Source: Pseudomonas costantinii
GTDB lineage: Bacteria > Pseudomonadota > Gammaproteobacteria > Pseudomonadales > Pseudomonadaceae
DNA length: 64,000 bases
Direction: 5' to 3'
NCBI RefSeq assembly: GCF_001870435.1
Contig: NZ_MDDR01000034.1
Location: forward strand, 310,001-374,000
Below, one piece after another: positions 50,205 through 58,853 of the stretch. The translations under genes and the position numbers were made by a program. How positions within the stretch are numbered: position 1 is the first letter of the stretch; each line of letters begins with the position of its first letter. The notes under the pieces were generated by a model. That model was not told the DNA's origin. It saw nothing but the letters and a program-made list of their open reading frames with translations, and ran no database searches.

Positions 50205-51344
50205 ATGAGCCAACAGCCCTTTCTGCCGTTTTCCAAACCTACCATTGATGAAGCCACCATCTCGGCGGTCGGCGATGTACTGCGCTCGGGCTGGATCACC
50301 AGCGGGCCTAAAGTGCAGGCATTCGAAGCTCAACTGTCAGAATACTTTGGCGGCCGGCCAGTGCGCACGTTCAACTCCGGCACCTGCACCATGGAGATCG
50401 CTTTGCGCATCGCCGGTATCGGGCCTGGGGATGAAGTCATCACCACGCCGATCTCCTGGGTTGCCACGGCCAACGTGATTCTGGAAGTCGGCGCCACACC
50501 GGTGTTTGCCGATATCGACCCGGTCACCCGCAATATCGACCTGGCCCAGGTGGAAGCCGCAATCACCCCGCGTACCAAGGCGATCATCCCGGTATACCTG
50601 GCAGGCCTGCCGCTGGACATGCCGATGCTTTACGCACTGGCTAACAAGTACAACCTGCGCATCGTCGAAGACGCCGCCCAGGCCCTGGGTTCCAGCTGGG
50701 ATGGTGAGCGTATCGGCGCAACCGGCGACTTCGTGTCGTTCAGTTTCCAGGCGAACAAGAACATCACCTCTTCCGAGGGTGGTTGCCTGGTGCTGAACAA
50801 CGCCGAAGAAGCACGCTTGGCAGAAAAGTATCGCCTACAGGGCGTTACCCGCACCGGCTTCGACGGCCTGGACGTGGATGTGTTGGGCGGCAAGTTCAAC
50901 ATGACCGATATCGCAGCAGCCATCGGCTTGGGCCAATTTGCCCATATCGAGAAGATCACTGCGCACCGCCAGAACCTGGCGCGACACTACTTCAAGTGCT
51001 TCGGCAGTGACTTTGAAGAGAAATACGGCGCGCAACTGCCGCCGGCGGACTTCGAAAACAGCAACTGGCACCTGTTCCAACTGGTGCTGCCGGAGCGTCA
51101 GGATGGTTTGCCGGCGCGCGCTACTTTCATGGAGCAGATGCAAGCCCATGGCGTCGGCATTGGCTACCACTACCCGCCGATCCACCTGCTGAGCCTGTAT
51201 CGGGCACGGGGATTCAAGGAAGGCATGTTCCCGGTGTCTGAGCGTGTAGGGCGTTTGATCGTGTCGTTGCCGATGTTTACGGCGATGACAGAAGCGGACG
51301 TCGAGCGTTCTGTAGCGGCGGTAAAAGCGGTATTGCAGCGCTGA
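50205..51344 (+). CDS. DegT/DnrJ/EryC1/StrS aminotransferase, ArnB-like
   Basis: A 379-residue sugar-nucleotide aminotransferase by family. It has the N-terminal FLPFSKPTIDEATISAV and SGWITSGPKVQAFEAQL, the substrate loop GDEVITTPISWVATANVILE, EDAAQALGSSW with the PLP aspartate (Asp156), and Lys185 in FQANKNITSSEGG. The pattern is close to ArnB (aminoarabinose synthesis), but arnA, arnC, arnD and arnT are not nearby, so its substrate is open. It stands alone, and is distinct from the DegT gene at 13402. The gap upstream (50089-50204) shows no clear promoter. Confidence 0.86.
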   Translation: MSQQPFLPFSKPTIDEATISAVGDVLRSGWITSGPKVQAFEAQLSEYFGGRPVRTFNSGTCTMEIALRIAGIGPGDEVITTPISWVATANVILEVGATPVFADIDPVTRNIDLAQVEAAITPRTKAIIPVYLAGLPLDMPMLYALANKYNLRIVEDAAQALGSSWDGERIGATGDFVSFSFQANKNITSSEGGCLVLNNAEEARLAEKYRLQGVTRTGFDGLDVDVLGGKFNMTDIAAAIGLGQFAHIEKITAHRQNLARHYFKCFGSDFEEKYGAQLPPADFENSNWHLFQLVLPERQDGLPARATFMEQMQAHGVGIGYHYPPIHLLSLYRARGFKEGMFPVSERVGRLIVSLPMFTAMTEADVERSVAAVKAVLQR

Positions 51345-51351
51345 GAAGTGT

Positions 51352-51379
51352 TGCTGGAGCCGGGTAACCGGCTCCAGCA
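51352..51379. terminator. Strong hairpin between convergent genes
   Basis: TGCTGGAGCCGG, GTAA, CCGGCTCCAGCA: a perfect 12-base stem between the ArnB-like gene and gcvH. No U tract is seen on either side, so it may end or protect both messages with other factors. Confidence 0.55.
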
Positions 51380-51385
51380 GCAGCA

Positions 51386-51769
51386 TCACTCGCCAATGGC
51401 AGCTTTGTAGCCAGCGGCATCCAGCAGTTTTTCCAGATCCGCCAGGTTGCTCGGCTTGAGCTTGAAGATCCAGGCGCCATACGGATCGGAGTTCAACAGC
51501 TCCGGCTCAGCGCTCAGGGCTTCGTTCACCGCGATCACTTCGCCGGCAATCGGCGAGTAGATATCTGAAGCGGCTTTCACCGATTCAACCACCCCAGCCT
51601 GATCGGCCGCGCCAAACACGTTGCCGACTTCGGTCAGCTCAACGAACACCACGTCACCCAAGGCTTCTTGAGCATGGTCGGAGATACCGACGGTCACGGT
51701 ACCGTCGGCTTCCAGACGGGCCCATTCGTGACTTTCGGCAAAACGCAGGTCGGCAGGGATATCGCTCAT
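51386..51769 (-). CDS. gcvH: Glycine cleavage system H protein
   Basis: The 127-residue lipoyl carrier of the glycine cleavage complex. The lipoyl lysine is Lys65 in GVVESVKAASDIYSPIAGEV. Typical surrounding pieces are FAESHEWARLEADGTVTVGI and GDVVFVELTEVG. It follows gcvT by 52 bases on the same strand. The glycine decarboxylase gene gcvP is not in the operon here. Confidence 0.96.
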   Translation of the reverse strand: MSDIPADLRFAESHEWARLEADGTVTVGISDHAQEALGDVVFVELTEVGNVFGAADQAGVVESVKAASDIYSPIAGEVIAVNEALSAEPELLNSDPYGAWIFKLKPSNLADLEKLLDAAGYKAAIGE

Positions 51770-51821
51770 AGTCTGTGTCCTCAAGAAGAAATGTCAGCGG
51801 CCTTTGGCCTGCCGTAAATAG

Positions 51822-52904
51822 TTAGATCAAGGTTTTGCCATGGCGCACGAAGGTCGGTTTGACCACTCGAACCGGGTACCACTTGCCGCGGATTTCCACT
51901 TCGGCCCGATCGGCAGTGGCCGTCGGTACACGCGCCAGGGCAATAGATTTGCTCAGCGTAGGAGAGAAACTACCACTGGTGATCTCCCCTTCGCCAACAT
52001 TGGCGATACGAACCACTTGATGGGCGCGTAAAACTCCACGCTCCTCCAGCACCAACCCGACCAGTTTGAACTGCACACCCGCCGCCCGTTCTGCTTCCAG
52101 CGCAGCACGGCCAATGAAATGGCGCCCAGCAGGCTCCCAGGCAATGCTCCAGGCCATATTGGCCGCAAGGGGTGAAACGTTCTGATGGATATCCTGGCCA
52201 TACAGGTTCATACCTGCTTCCAGACGCAAGGTGTCGCGGGCACCAAGGCCAATGGGTGATATACCGGCGCCGACCAGATCGTTGAAAAATCCCGGCGCCT
52301 GATCGGCAGGCAAGACAATTTCCAAGCCGTCTTCGCCGGTATAACCCGTGCGGGCGATAAACCAATCGCCGTCGGCCTGGCCCTCAAAGGGTTTGAGCTG
52401 GTGAATCAGGGTGCCTCGAGACTGGGTGACCAACTCGGCGATTTTCTGCCGAGCGTGCGGGCCTTGAATGGCGAGCATGGCCAACTCGGGCCGCTCATGC
52501 AGTTGCACCGAGTAGCTGCCCAGCTGCGCCTGCATCCAGTCCATATCCTGGTCTCGCGTAGCGGCGTTGACCACCAGCCGGTAACCGGTTTCAGTGCGGT
52601 AGACGATCATGTCGTCCACCACGCCGCCCTGCTCGTTGAGCATGGCGCTATAAAGCGCACGGCCGCAGCCATGCAAACGATCGACATCATTGGCCAGCAG
52701 GTGCTGGAGCCATTCCTTGGCCTGAAGGCCTGTGACATCGATCACGGTCATATGAGATACATCGAACACCCCGCAGTCGCGTCGCACCTGATGGTGTTCT
52801 TCAACTTGCGAGCCGTAATGCAGAGGCATATCCCAACCGCCAAAATCGACCATTTTCGCGCCGAGGGCGAGATGCAGGTCATACAGAGGCGTACGCTGTC
52901 CCAT
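51822..52904 (-). CDS. gcvT: Glycine cleavage system T protein (aminomethyltransferase)
   Basis: A 360-residue enzyme that transfers the methylene group from the H protein to tetrahydrofolate. Family blocks: GAKMVDFGGWDMPLHYGSQV, FDVSHMTVIDVTG, DDMIVYRTETGYRLVVNAAT, RTGYTGEDGLEIVLPAD and LGARDTLRLEAGMNLYGQDI. GAAGGAG precedes the ATG at 52904. A TACAAT box (minus strand, 53033-53038) is a weak promoter candidate in the 157-base leader. Confidence 0.96.
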   Translation of the reverse strand: MGQRTPLYDLHLALGAKMVDFGGWDMPLHYGSQVEEHHQVRRDCGVFDVSHMTVIDVTGLQAKEWLQHLLANDVDRLHGCGRALYSAMLNEQGGVVDDMIVYRTETGYRLVVNAATRDQDMDWMQAQLGSYSVQLHERPELAMLAIQGPHARQKIAELVTQSRGTLIHQLKPFEGQADGDWFIARTGYTGEDGLEIVLPADQAPGFFNDLVGAGISPIGLGARDTLRLEAGMNLYGQDIHQNVSPLAANMAWSIAWEPAGRHFIGRAALEAERAAGVQFKLVGLVLEERGVLRAHQVVRIANVGEGEITSGSFSPTLSKSIALARVPTATADRAEVEIRGKWYPVRVVKPTFVRHGKTLI

Positions 52905-53061
52905 GGGTTTCTCCTTCCGGGCTTGGCGAAGGTGCGCGGAGCTGCTGTTTGCGCCTGAACACCTTGAATTACAAGGCCTGCAGCCACGCCCAGCGACCCG
53001 CTCCGAAAGACGAAGCGCACCGAATGCCGCGCATTGTAGCCGCAAGCCGTAGGACTGGCAC

Positions 53062-54678
53062 CTAACCGATTTGCCGTGCGGAGCGTCGGATCAGGCCGAT
53101 CACCGGCAGCAGGCCTACCAACACAAGTGTCAACGCAGGTAGAGAAGCTCGCGCCCACTCACCCTCACTGGTCATTTCAAAGATCCTTACCGCCAGAGTG
53201 TCCCAGCCAAACGGGCGCATCAGCAGGGTCGCGGGCATTTCCTTGAGCACATCGACAAAGACCAGCAACGCTGCGCTCAAGGTCCCGGGGAGCAAAAGTG
53301 GCAGATACACTTTGCAAAACAGTCGTGGGCCACTCACGCCAAGACTGCGCGCTGCTTCCGGCAACGATGGACGAATTCGTGCCAGGCTGTTTTCCAGTGG
53401 TCCGTAGGCCACCGCCAGGAAACGCACCAAATACGCCAGCACCAACGCACACAGGCTACCCAGCAACAACGGCTTGCCCGCACCACCCAGCCAGCCCGAC
53501 AGCGGCACTACCAGTTCACGGTCCAGGTAGCTGAACGCCAACATGATCGACACCGCCAGCACTGAGCCCGGCAAGGCATACCCAACGTTGGCCAGGCTGA
53601 TGCCGGAGCGAATCGCCCGGGTTGGCGCCAGGCGGTTGGCGAAAGCCAGTATCAGCGCCACGCTGACCGTGATCAGTGCCGCGATAGCGCCCAAGTAAAG
53701 GGTATGAACGATCAAGCCGGTATAGCGCTCATCGAGATCGAACCGGCCACGCTGCCAGAACCAGGCAATCAGTTGCAGCATCGGGATAACAAAAGCACAG
53801 GCAAACACCAAGCCGCACCAGCCACTGGCCGCTGCCGCCTTGAGCCCCCGCAAGTGATACAACGCCTTGCCCCGTGGCCGCTCACTACTCGGCCGGCTCG
53901 CACCTCGGGCACGCCGTTCGCCGTACAGCACCAGCATCACCACCAACAGCAACAGACTGGCGAGTTGGGCTGCGCTGGAAAGGCTGAAAAACCCATACCA
54001 GGTCTTGTAGATCGCAGTGGTGAACGTGTCGAAGTTGAACACCGAGACAGCCCCGAAATCTGCCAGGGTTTCCATCAAGGCCAACGCCACCCCGGCACCA
54101 ATCGCCGGCCTCGCCATGGGCAGGGCTACACGCCAGAACGCTTGCCATGGTGATTGCCCCAGCACGCGTGCCGCTTCCATCAAGCCTTTGCCTTGAGCGA
54201 GAAACGCGGTGCGGGCCAGCAGATAGACGTAGGGATAGAACACCAGCACCAACACGATGATCACGCCGCTGGTGGAGCGCACGCGCGGCAGGCGCAAGCC
54301 GCTGCCGAACCATTCGCGCAGCAGGGTTTGCACCGGGCCTGCGAAGTCCAGCAGGCCGACAAACACAAAAGCCAGCACGTAGGCGGGAATCGCAAAGGGC
54401 AGCATCAACGCCCAGTCGAGCCAGCGCCGCCCGGGAAACTCACAGAGGCTGGTGAGCCAGGCCAGGCTGACGCCCAACAGCGTCACGCCAACACCAACGC
54501 CCAACACCAGGGTCAAGGTATTGCCCAGCAAGCGTGGCATCTGGGTTTCCCAGAGGTGGGACCAGATTTGCTGGTCGATGTTTTGCCAGGACAGCAACAG
54601 CACGCTCAGTGGCAGCAGCACCAAGGCGGCGACGGTGAAGACTGGCAGGTACCAGCGGCGTTGGGCGGGGTGAGCCAA
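53062..54678 (-). CDS. Iron(III) ABC transporter permease (FbpB/HitB type)
   Basis: A 538-residue, twelve-helix permease formed by an internal duplication. Each half has an EAA loop: LMEAARVLGQSPWQAFWRVA and LPEAARSLGVSGPRLFCKVY. It resembles FbpB/HitB/SfuB permeases for ferric iron. The binding protein gene lies 181 bases upstream, but no ATPase gene (fbpC) is present, so one must be supplied from elsewhere. Confidence 0.9.
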   Translation of the reverse strand: MAHPAQRRWYLPVFTVAALVLLPLSVLLLSWQNIDQQIWSHLWETQMPRLLGNTLTLVLGVGVGVTLLGVSLAWLTSLCEFPGRRWLDWALMLPFAIPAYVLAFVFVGLLDFAGPVQTLLREWFGSGLRLPRVRSTSGVIIVLVLVFYPYVYLLARTAFLAQGKGLMEAARVLGQSPWQAFWRVALPMARPAIGAGVALALMETLADFGAVSVFNFDTFTTAIYKTWYGFFSLSSAAQLASLLLLVVMLVLYGERRARGASRPSSERPRGKALYHLRGLKAAAASGWCGLVFACAFVIPMLQLIAWFWQRGRFDLDERYTGLIVHTLYLGAIAALITVSVALILAFANRLAPTRAIRSGISLANVGYALPGSVLAVSIMLAFSYLDRELVVPLSGWLGGAGKPLLLGSLCALVLAYLVRFLAVAYGPLENSLARIRPSLPEAARSLGVSGPRLFCKVYLPLLLPGTLSAALLVFVDVLKEMPATLLMRPFGWDTLAVRIFEMTSEGEWARASLPALTLVLVGLLPVIGLIRRSARQIG

Positions 54679-54739
54679 GGGTGATTCTCAGTAGACGAAC
54701 ATCTTGAAGTCGCCGCTAACCAGTGTGGAAGCGGTCTTG

Positions 54740-54846
54740 TGTGGGAGCCGGGCTTGCCCGCGATGCAGGCGCCTCGGTATAGCCGTCATACCGAGGTGAC
54801 GCTATCGCAGGCAAGCCAGCTCCCACACAAGCCCGCGCCCACATTT
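54740..54846. repeat. REPIN-type long palindrome, intact
   Basis: Outer arms TGTGGGAGCCGGGCTTGCC and GGCAAGCCAGCTCCCACA enclose a second perfect pair, CCTCGGTAT (54772-54780) and ATACCGAGG (54788-54796). A further half word (AAGCCCGCGCCCACATTT) follows. It is the intact form of the copy at 20190-20280 and lies between the iron permease and binding protein genes, so it is transcribed within the operon. Confidence 0.9.
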
Positions 54847-54858
54847 AGATCTGCGTAC

Positions 54859-55863
54859 TTAGTTCCAGCCAGCCCGATCCATCAACCGGATCGCCTCAGC
54901 CTGACGCTTGCCCGCTACTTCCACCGGCAGGGTATCCGCCACGAACTTGCCCCAGGTCGCCACTTCCGCCGACGGTGGTACCGCCGGATTGGCCGGGAAC
55001 TCCTGGTTCACGTCGGCGAAGATTTTCTGCGCTTCAGGCGTGGTCATCCACTCCACGAGCGCCTTGGCCGCTTCCGGGTGCGGTGCGTGCTTGGTCAGGC
55101 CAATGCCTGACAAGTTTACATGCACGCCACGGTCGCCCTGGTTCGGCCAGAACAGCTTCACCGCCAGGTCCGGCTTCTGCTTGTGCAGGCGGCCGTAGTA
55201 GTAGGTGTTGACGATGCCCACGTCGCACTGCCCGGCGTTGATGGCTTCCAGCACCGCTATGTCATCGGAGAACACATCGGTGGACAGATTGTTGACCCAA
55301 CCTTTAACGATTGCTTCGGTCTTGGTCGCGCCGTGGGTTTCGATCAGCGTGGCGGTCAGCGACTGGTTGTAGACTTTTTTCGCCGTGCGCAAGCACAAAC
55401 GGCCCTCCCACTGCTTATCGGCCAACGCTTCGTAGGTGGTCAGATCCCCCGGTTTTACCCGGGCAGTGGAGTAGGCGATGGTTCGTGCGCGCAGGCTCAA
55501 ACCGGTCCAGGCATGGGCCGATGAGCGGTATTGCAGGGGAATATTTTTGTCGATCACCTCGGAGGTGAACGGTTGCAGGATGCCCATTTGCTCAGCCTGC
55601 CAGAGGTTGCCGGCGTCGACAGTGAGCAGCAGGTCGGCCGTGGCGTTTTCGCCTTCGGCCTTGATGCGCTGCATCAGCGGGGCTTCCTTGTCGGTGATGA
55701 ACTTCACCTGCACGCCGGTCTTTTTGGTGTAGGCGTCGAACACCGGCTTAATCAGTTCGTCGATGCGCGAGGAGTAGACCACCACTTCATCGGCCGCCTG
55801 CACGGTGGTGCTTCCGATAAGGGTGAGTGCCAGGGCAGTCAGGAGGCGCTTGGGTGCCAACAT
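54859..55863 (-). CDS. Iron(III) periplasmic binding protein (FbpA/FutA type)
   Basis: A 334-residue binding protein with signal peptide MLAPKRLLTALALTLIGSTT to VQA. Ferric-site blocks: EVVVYSSRIDELIKPVFDAY, KTGVQVKFITDKEAPLMQRI, NTYYYGRLHKQKPDLAVKLF (paired tyrosines that can ligand iron) and HVNLSGIGLTKHAPHPEAAK. Start 55863 is chosen for the signal peptide; ATG 55881 is possible. Confidence 0.9.
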   Translation of the reverse strand: MLAPKRLLTALALTLIGSTTVQAADEVVVYSSRIDELIKPVFDAYTKKTGVQVKFITDKEAPLMQRIKAEGENATADLLLTVDAGNLWQAEQMGILQPFTSEVIDKNIPLQYRSSAHAWTGLSLRARTIAYSTARVKPGDLTTYEALADKQWEGRLCLRTAKKVYNQSLTATLIETHGATKTEAIVKGWVNNLSTDVFSDDIAVLEAINAGQCDVGIVNTYYYGRLHKQKPDLAVKLFWPNQGDRGVHVNLSGIGLTKHAPHPEAAKALVEWMTTPEAQKIFADVNQEFPANPAVPPSAEVATWGKFVADTLPVEVAGKRQAEAIRLMDRAGWN

Positions 55864-55960
55864 GGGTGCGGTCTCTCTCATTTGCAAAAAGAGGGCAAAT
55901 GATAAGGACTCACATTTGGTAGCGCTCGGCGGAGGCGTTACCAGATGTTGCGCGACAGCC

Positions 55961-57184
55961 TCAGGGCTTGGCCAACTCCGGCAAATCTCCAGTCAAGCCG
56001 AGGGCTTGGCGCACAAACACCGCCTTGGCTTCCGGCATCTGGTCGACCATTTTCAACCCGGCATTGCGCAGCCAGCGCAACGGCAACTGATCGGCCTGGA
56101 ACAACCGCTCAAAACCTTCCATCGCCGCCATCAACGCCAGGTTATGCGGCATGCGTCGACGCTCGTAGCGGCTCAGCACTTTCACATCCGCCAGGCGCTC
56201 GCCGCGCTCGGTCGCAGACAACAGCACCTCGGCCAGTGTCGCCGCATCGAGAAAACCCAGGTTTACACCCTGCCCCGCCAATGGGTGGATTACGTGGGCC
56301 GCGTCACCGATCAACGCCAGGCCTTCGGCCACGTAGCGCTTGGCGTGACGTTGACGCAACGGCACACAGACACGCGGATCAGCGCTGATCACCGTGCCCA
56401 ACCGCCCTTCAAAAGCCCGCTCCAGCTCACGACAGAAGTGCTCATCGTCCAGCGCCATCAGGCGTTCGGACTCAGTCGGCGTGGTCGACCAGACGATCGA
56501 ACACCAATCCTCTTGCCCGTCCCGCGCCAGCGGCAGAAACGCCAGCGGGCCGGTATCGGTAAAGCGCTGCCACGCCGTGCGCTGGTGCGGTTGACTGCTG
56601 CGCACGCTGGTGACGATGGCGTTATGCAGATAATCCCATTCACGTGTCGCTGTGCCCGTCAGGCGGCGCACGGCAGAGTTGGCGCCGTCGGCGGCAACCA
56701 CCAGCGGCGCGCGTAACTGTCGGCCATCGGCCAGGGTCAGCAGCCAGTCATCGCCAGAGCGACGCATCTGCTCCAGGCGCGCATTGGCCAACAGACCTAA
56801 GTCACAGTCGTGCAGACGGTCGAGCAAGGCATCCTGAACCACACGGTTCTCGACGATATGCCCCAGCACTTCGGCATGCACGCTGGCCGCCGAAAAATGA
56901 ATCTGCCCGGTGCCGCTGCCGTCCCACACCTGCATCTCGCCGTAAGGGCTGGCGCGCCGCGCCACGATGCCGTCCCATACACCAAGCCGCTCGAGGATAC
57001 GTTGGCTGGCAGCCGACAAGGCGCTCACACGGGGCTCAAAGGCTGAGTCATGGTCAAACGGCTTGACGCTCAGCGGGCTGCCGTCGAGCAGCAGCACCTG
57101 CAGGCCACTGCCCTGCAACGCCAGCGCCAGGGCGCTTCCGACCATTCCGGCCCCGACAATCAGCACATCTGCGCGCATGTCCAT
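55961..57184 (-). CDS. ubiI: Ubiquinone biosynthesis FAD monooxygenase (UbiI/VisC type)
   Basis: A 407-residue FAD hydroxylase of the ubiquinone pathway. The Rossmann motif VLIVGAGMVGSALALALQGS is near the start, the second FAD motif is ALIGDAAHVIHPLAGQGVNL, and the DG-type block is APLVVAADGANSAVRR. Its place beside ubiH supports UbiI (C5 hydroxylation) over a general monooxygenase. It starts 3 bases after the DUF4442 stop, last in the ygfB-pepP-ubiH operon. Confidence 0.88.
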   Translation of the reverse strand: MDMRADVLIVGAGMVGSALALALQGSGLQVLLLDGSPLSVKPFDHDSAFEPRVSALSAASQRILERLGVWDGIVARRASPYGEMQVWDGSGTGQIHFSAASVHAEVLGHIVENRVVQDALLDRLHDCDLGLLANARLEQMRRSGDDWLLTLADGRQLRAPLVVAADGANSAVRRLTGTATREWDYLHNAIVTSVRSSQPHQRTAWQRFTDTGPLAFLPLARDGQEDWCSIVWSTTPTESERLMALDDEHFCRELERAFEGRLGTVISADPRVCVPLRQRHAKRYVAEGLALIGDAAHVIHPLAGQGVNLGFLDAATLAEVLLSATERGERLADVKVLSRYERRRMPHNLALMAAMEGFERLFQADQLPLRWLRNAGLKMVDQMPEAKAVFVRQALGLTGDLPELAKP

Positions 57185-57187
57185 GCT

Positions 57188-57673
57188 TTAAGCCTGTCTC
57201 GCTGGCGGCTTGCGCCGCACGTAAAGGGTTTTGTCGACCCGCGCCACCAGAGTGCCGGAGCCGTCATGAATCTCGACCTTGAGGTGGGGCAAGTACTTCT
57301 CGCCACCTTCAGTCTGTCGACGAATCTCATCCAGCAAGGCCTCGTCGATGAAAAATTCGGCGTACACCGGGCCTTTGCCCGGTGAGATGAAGTCGATGCT
57401 CGCGGCCTTGTCCCACACGATGTAGTCGCGGCCCAGGTTCTCCATCAACAGCAGCATGTAGAACGGGTCGACCATCGAATACAGGCTACCGCCGAACTGG
57501 GTGCCGACATAATTGCGGTTGTACCAGCCCAGGCCCATGCGCACTTTGGCATGGCGAAAGTCGGCACTGAGTTCCTGCACCCGCACACCCGCACCGAGGT
57601 ATGGCGGGTACAGGCTCAGGAACCAACGCAACAGCCGCGCCTTGCCCAGACGCTGGGTCAGCCAGTTACGCAT
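57188..57673 (-). CDS. DUF4442 hotdog-fold thioesterase-like protein
   Basis: A 161-residue protein with the DUF4442/YiiD C-terminal pattern: SADFRHAKVRMGLGWYNRNY, VGTQFGGSLYSMVDPFYMLL, WDKAASIDFISPGKGPVYAE. The hotdog fold suggests an acyl-thioester hydrolase or binder; the substrate is unknown. Its ATG lies 8 bases inside the ubiH 3' end in another frame, so it is translationally coupled to ubiH, and ubiI follows at 3 bases. That position hints at a link with ubiquinone synthesis (inference). Confidence 0.85.
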   Translation of the reverse strand: MRNWLTQRLGKARLLRWFLSLYPPYLGAGVRVQELSADFRHAKVRMGLGWYNRNYVGTQFGGSLYSMVDPFYMLLLMENLGRDYIVWDKAASIDFISPGKGPVYAEFFIDEALLDEIRRQTEGGEKYLPHLKVEIHDGSGTLVARVDKTLYVRRKPPARQA

Positions 57674-58853
57674 CAGGACGCGTGCCCAGGCCCATGGCCT
57701 GCCGGGCGAACCAGCGCTTGGCCGGCGGTAACAAATCCAGGCCGAGCAAGCCCATGTTGCGGCCCAGCGCGACCAACGGCTGGGCGCTGCCGAACAGGCG
57801 CGTGACCTGGTCAGAGAAGCCCACGGTGAGTTTCTGGTCCAGACGCTGACGCTCGCGATAGCTTTGCAAAGTCGCCAGATCACCCGGCACCTGCGGCCCA
57901 GCCAGCAGGGCCTCGGCCAAGGCATTGGCGTCGCGCAGGGACAGGTTGAAACCCTGGCCGGCAATCGGGTGCAGGCTGTGGGCGGCATTGCCGAGGATCG
58001 CCAGGTGGGAACGCACTTGCTCTTCGGCTTCCACCAGGGTCAACGGATACAGGTGACGCGCGCCAACTTGTTTCAGGGTGCCCAGGCGATAACCGAACAC
58101 GCCCTGCAACTCGCTGAGAAAGCTGCGTTCGTCGAGGCTGGCCAGGCGCTGGGCGTCCATGCCGATGCGCGTCCAGACCAGGGCGCAGCGGTTGTCGGGT
58201 AACGGCAGCAAGGCCATCGGCCCTTCATCGGTGAAACGCTCGAACGCCTCGCCGTTGTGGGCTTCGCTCGGGGTGATGTTGGCGATCAATGCGCTCTGGT
58301 TGTACGGGCGGGTTTTCACACCAATGCCGAGTTGCTCGCGCAAACCGGAGCGGCCACCGTCGGCCAATACCGCCAGATCACATTCAAGAACCGTTTCATC
58401 GTTGAGGGTCAGGCGATAGCCATCGGGCAGTGGCTCCATGCGCGTGACTTCCGCCGGGCAACGCCAGCTGACCACGTCTTTATCCAGACCCTGCCACAGG
58501 CATTGGCCCAGCCAGGCATTTTCCACCACATAACCGAGCGCCGGCACGCCCTCCTCCATGGCGGACAGGCGCGCGGTGGAGAAGCGCCCACGGTCCGACA
58601 CATGAATCTGTTTGATCGGCTCGGCGCGGCGTGAGATGTCTTGCCACAGGCCCAAGCGCTGATAAATCTGACGGGCGCCAAACGACAACGCCGAGGAGCG
58701 AGCATCGTAACTAGGCTGGTAACTGTCGCCGGGGGCGAAGGGCTCGATCAGCACGATCTTCCAGCCTCGCGCCTTGGCCCCGGCCTGCAAGGCCAACGCC
58801 AGGCTGGCGCCCACCAGGCCGCCGCCGATAATCGCCAGGTTGACCCGACTCAT
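57666..58853 (-). CDS. ubiH: 2-octaprenyl-6-methoxyphenol hydroxylase
   Basis: A 395-residue FAD monooxygenase of ubiquinone synthesis. It has NLAIIGGGLVGASLALALQA at the start, LAVLADGGRSGLREQLGI and the C-terminal FAD motif AILGNAAHSLHPIAGQGFNL. It overlaps pepP by 4 bases (ATGA) and the DUF4442 gene by 8 bases. The conserved order ygfB-pepP-ubiH supports the name. Confidence 0.94.
   Translation of the reverse strand: MSRVNLAIIGGGLVGASLALALQAGAKARGWKIVLIEPFAPGDSYQPSYDARSSALSFGARQIYQRLGLWQDISRRAEPIKQIHVSDRGRFSTARLSAMEEGVPALGYVVENAWLGQCLWQGLDKDVVSWRCPAEVTRMEPLPDGYRLTLNDETVLECDLAVLADGGRSGLREQLGIGVKTRPYNQSALIANITPSEAHNGEAFERFTDEGPMALLPLPDNRCALVWTRIGMDAQRLASLDERSFLSELQGVFGYRLGTLKQVGARHLYPLTLVEAEEQVRSHLAILGNAAHSLHPIAGQGFNLSLRDANALAEALLAGPQVPGDLATLQSYRERQRLDQKLTVGFSDQVTRLFGSAQPLVALGRNMGLLGLDLLPPAKRWFARQAMGLGTRPDA

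Noticed and set aside
52905..53061. Glycine riboswitch before gcvT
   Set aside because: The leader was read on the minus strand for the paired glycine aptamer core; no matching core or tandem arrangement was seen. A covariance-model search would settle it.
57674..57988. N-terminal extension of the DUF4442 gene up to 57988
   Set aside because: That part is an out-of-frame reading of ubiH (Arg-, Trp- and Cys-rich); the DUF4442 domain starts at MRNWLTQRLG (57673).
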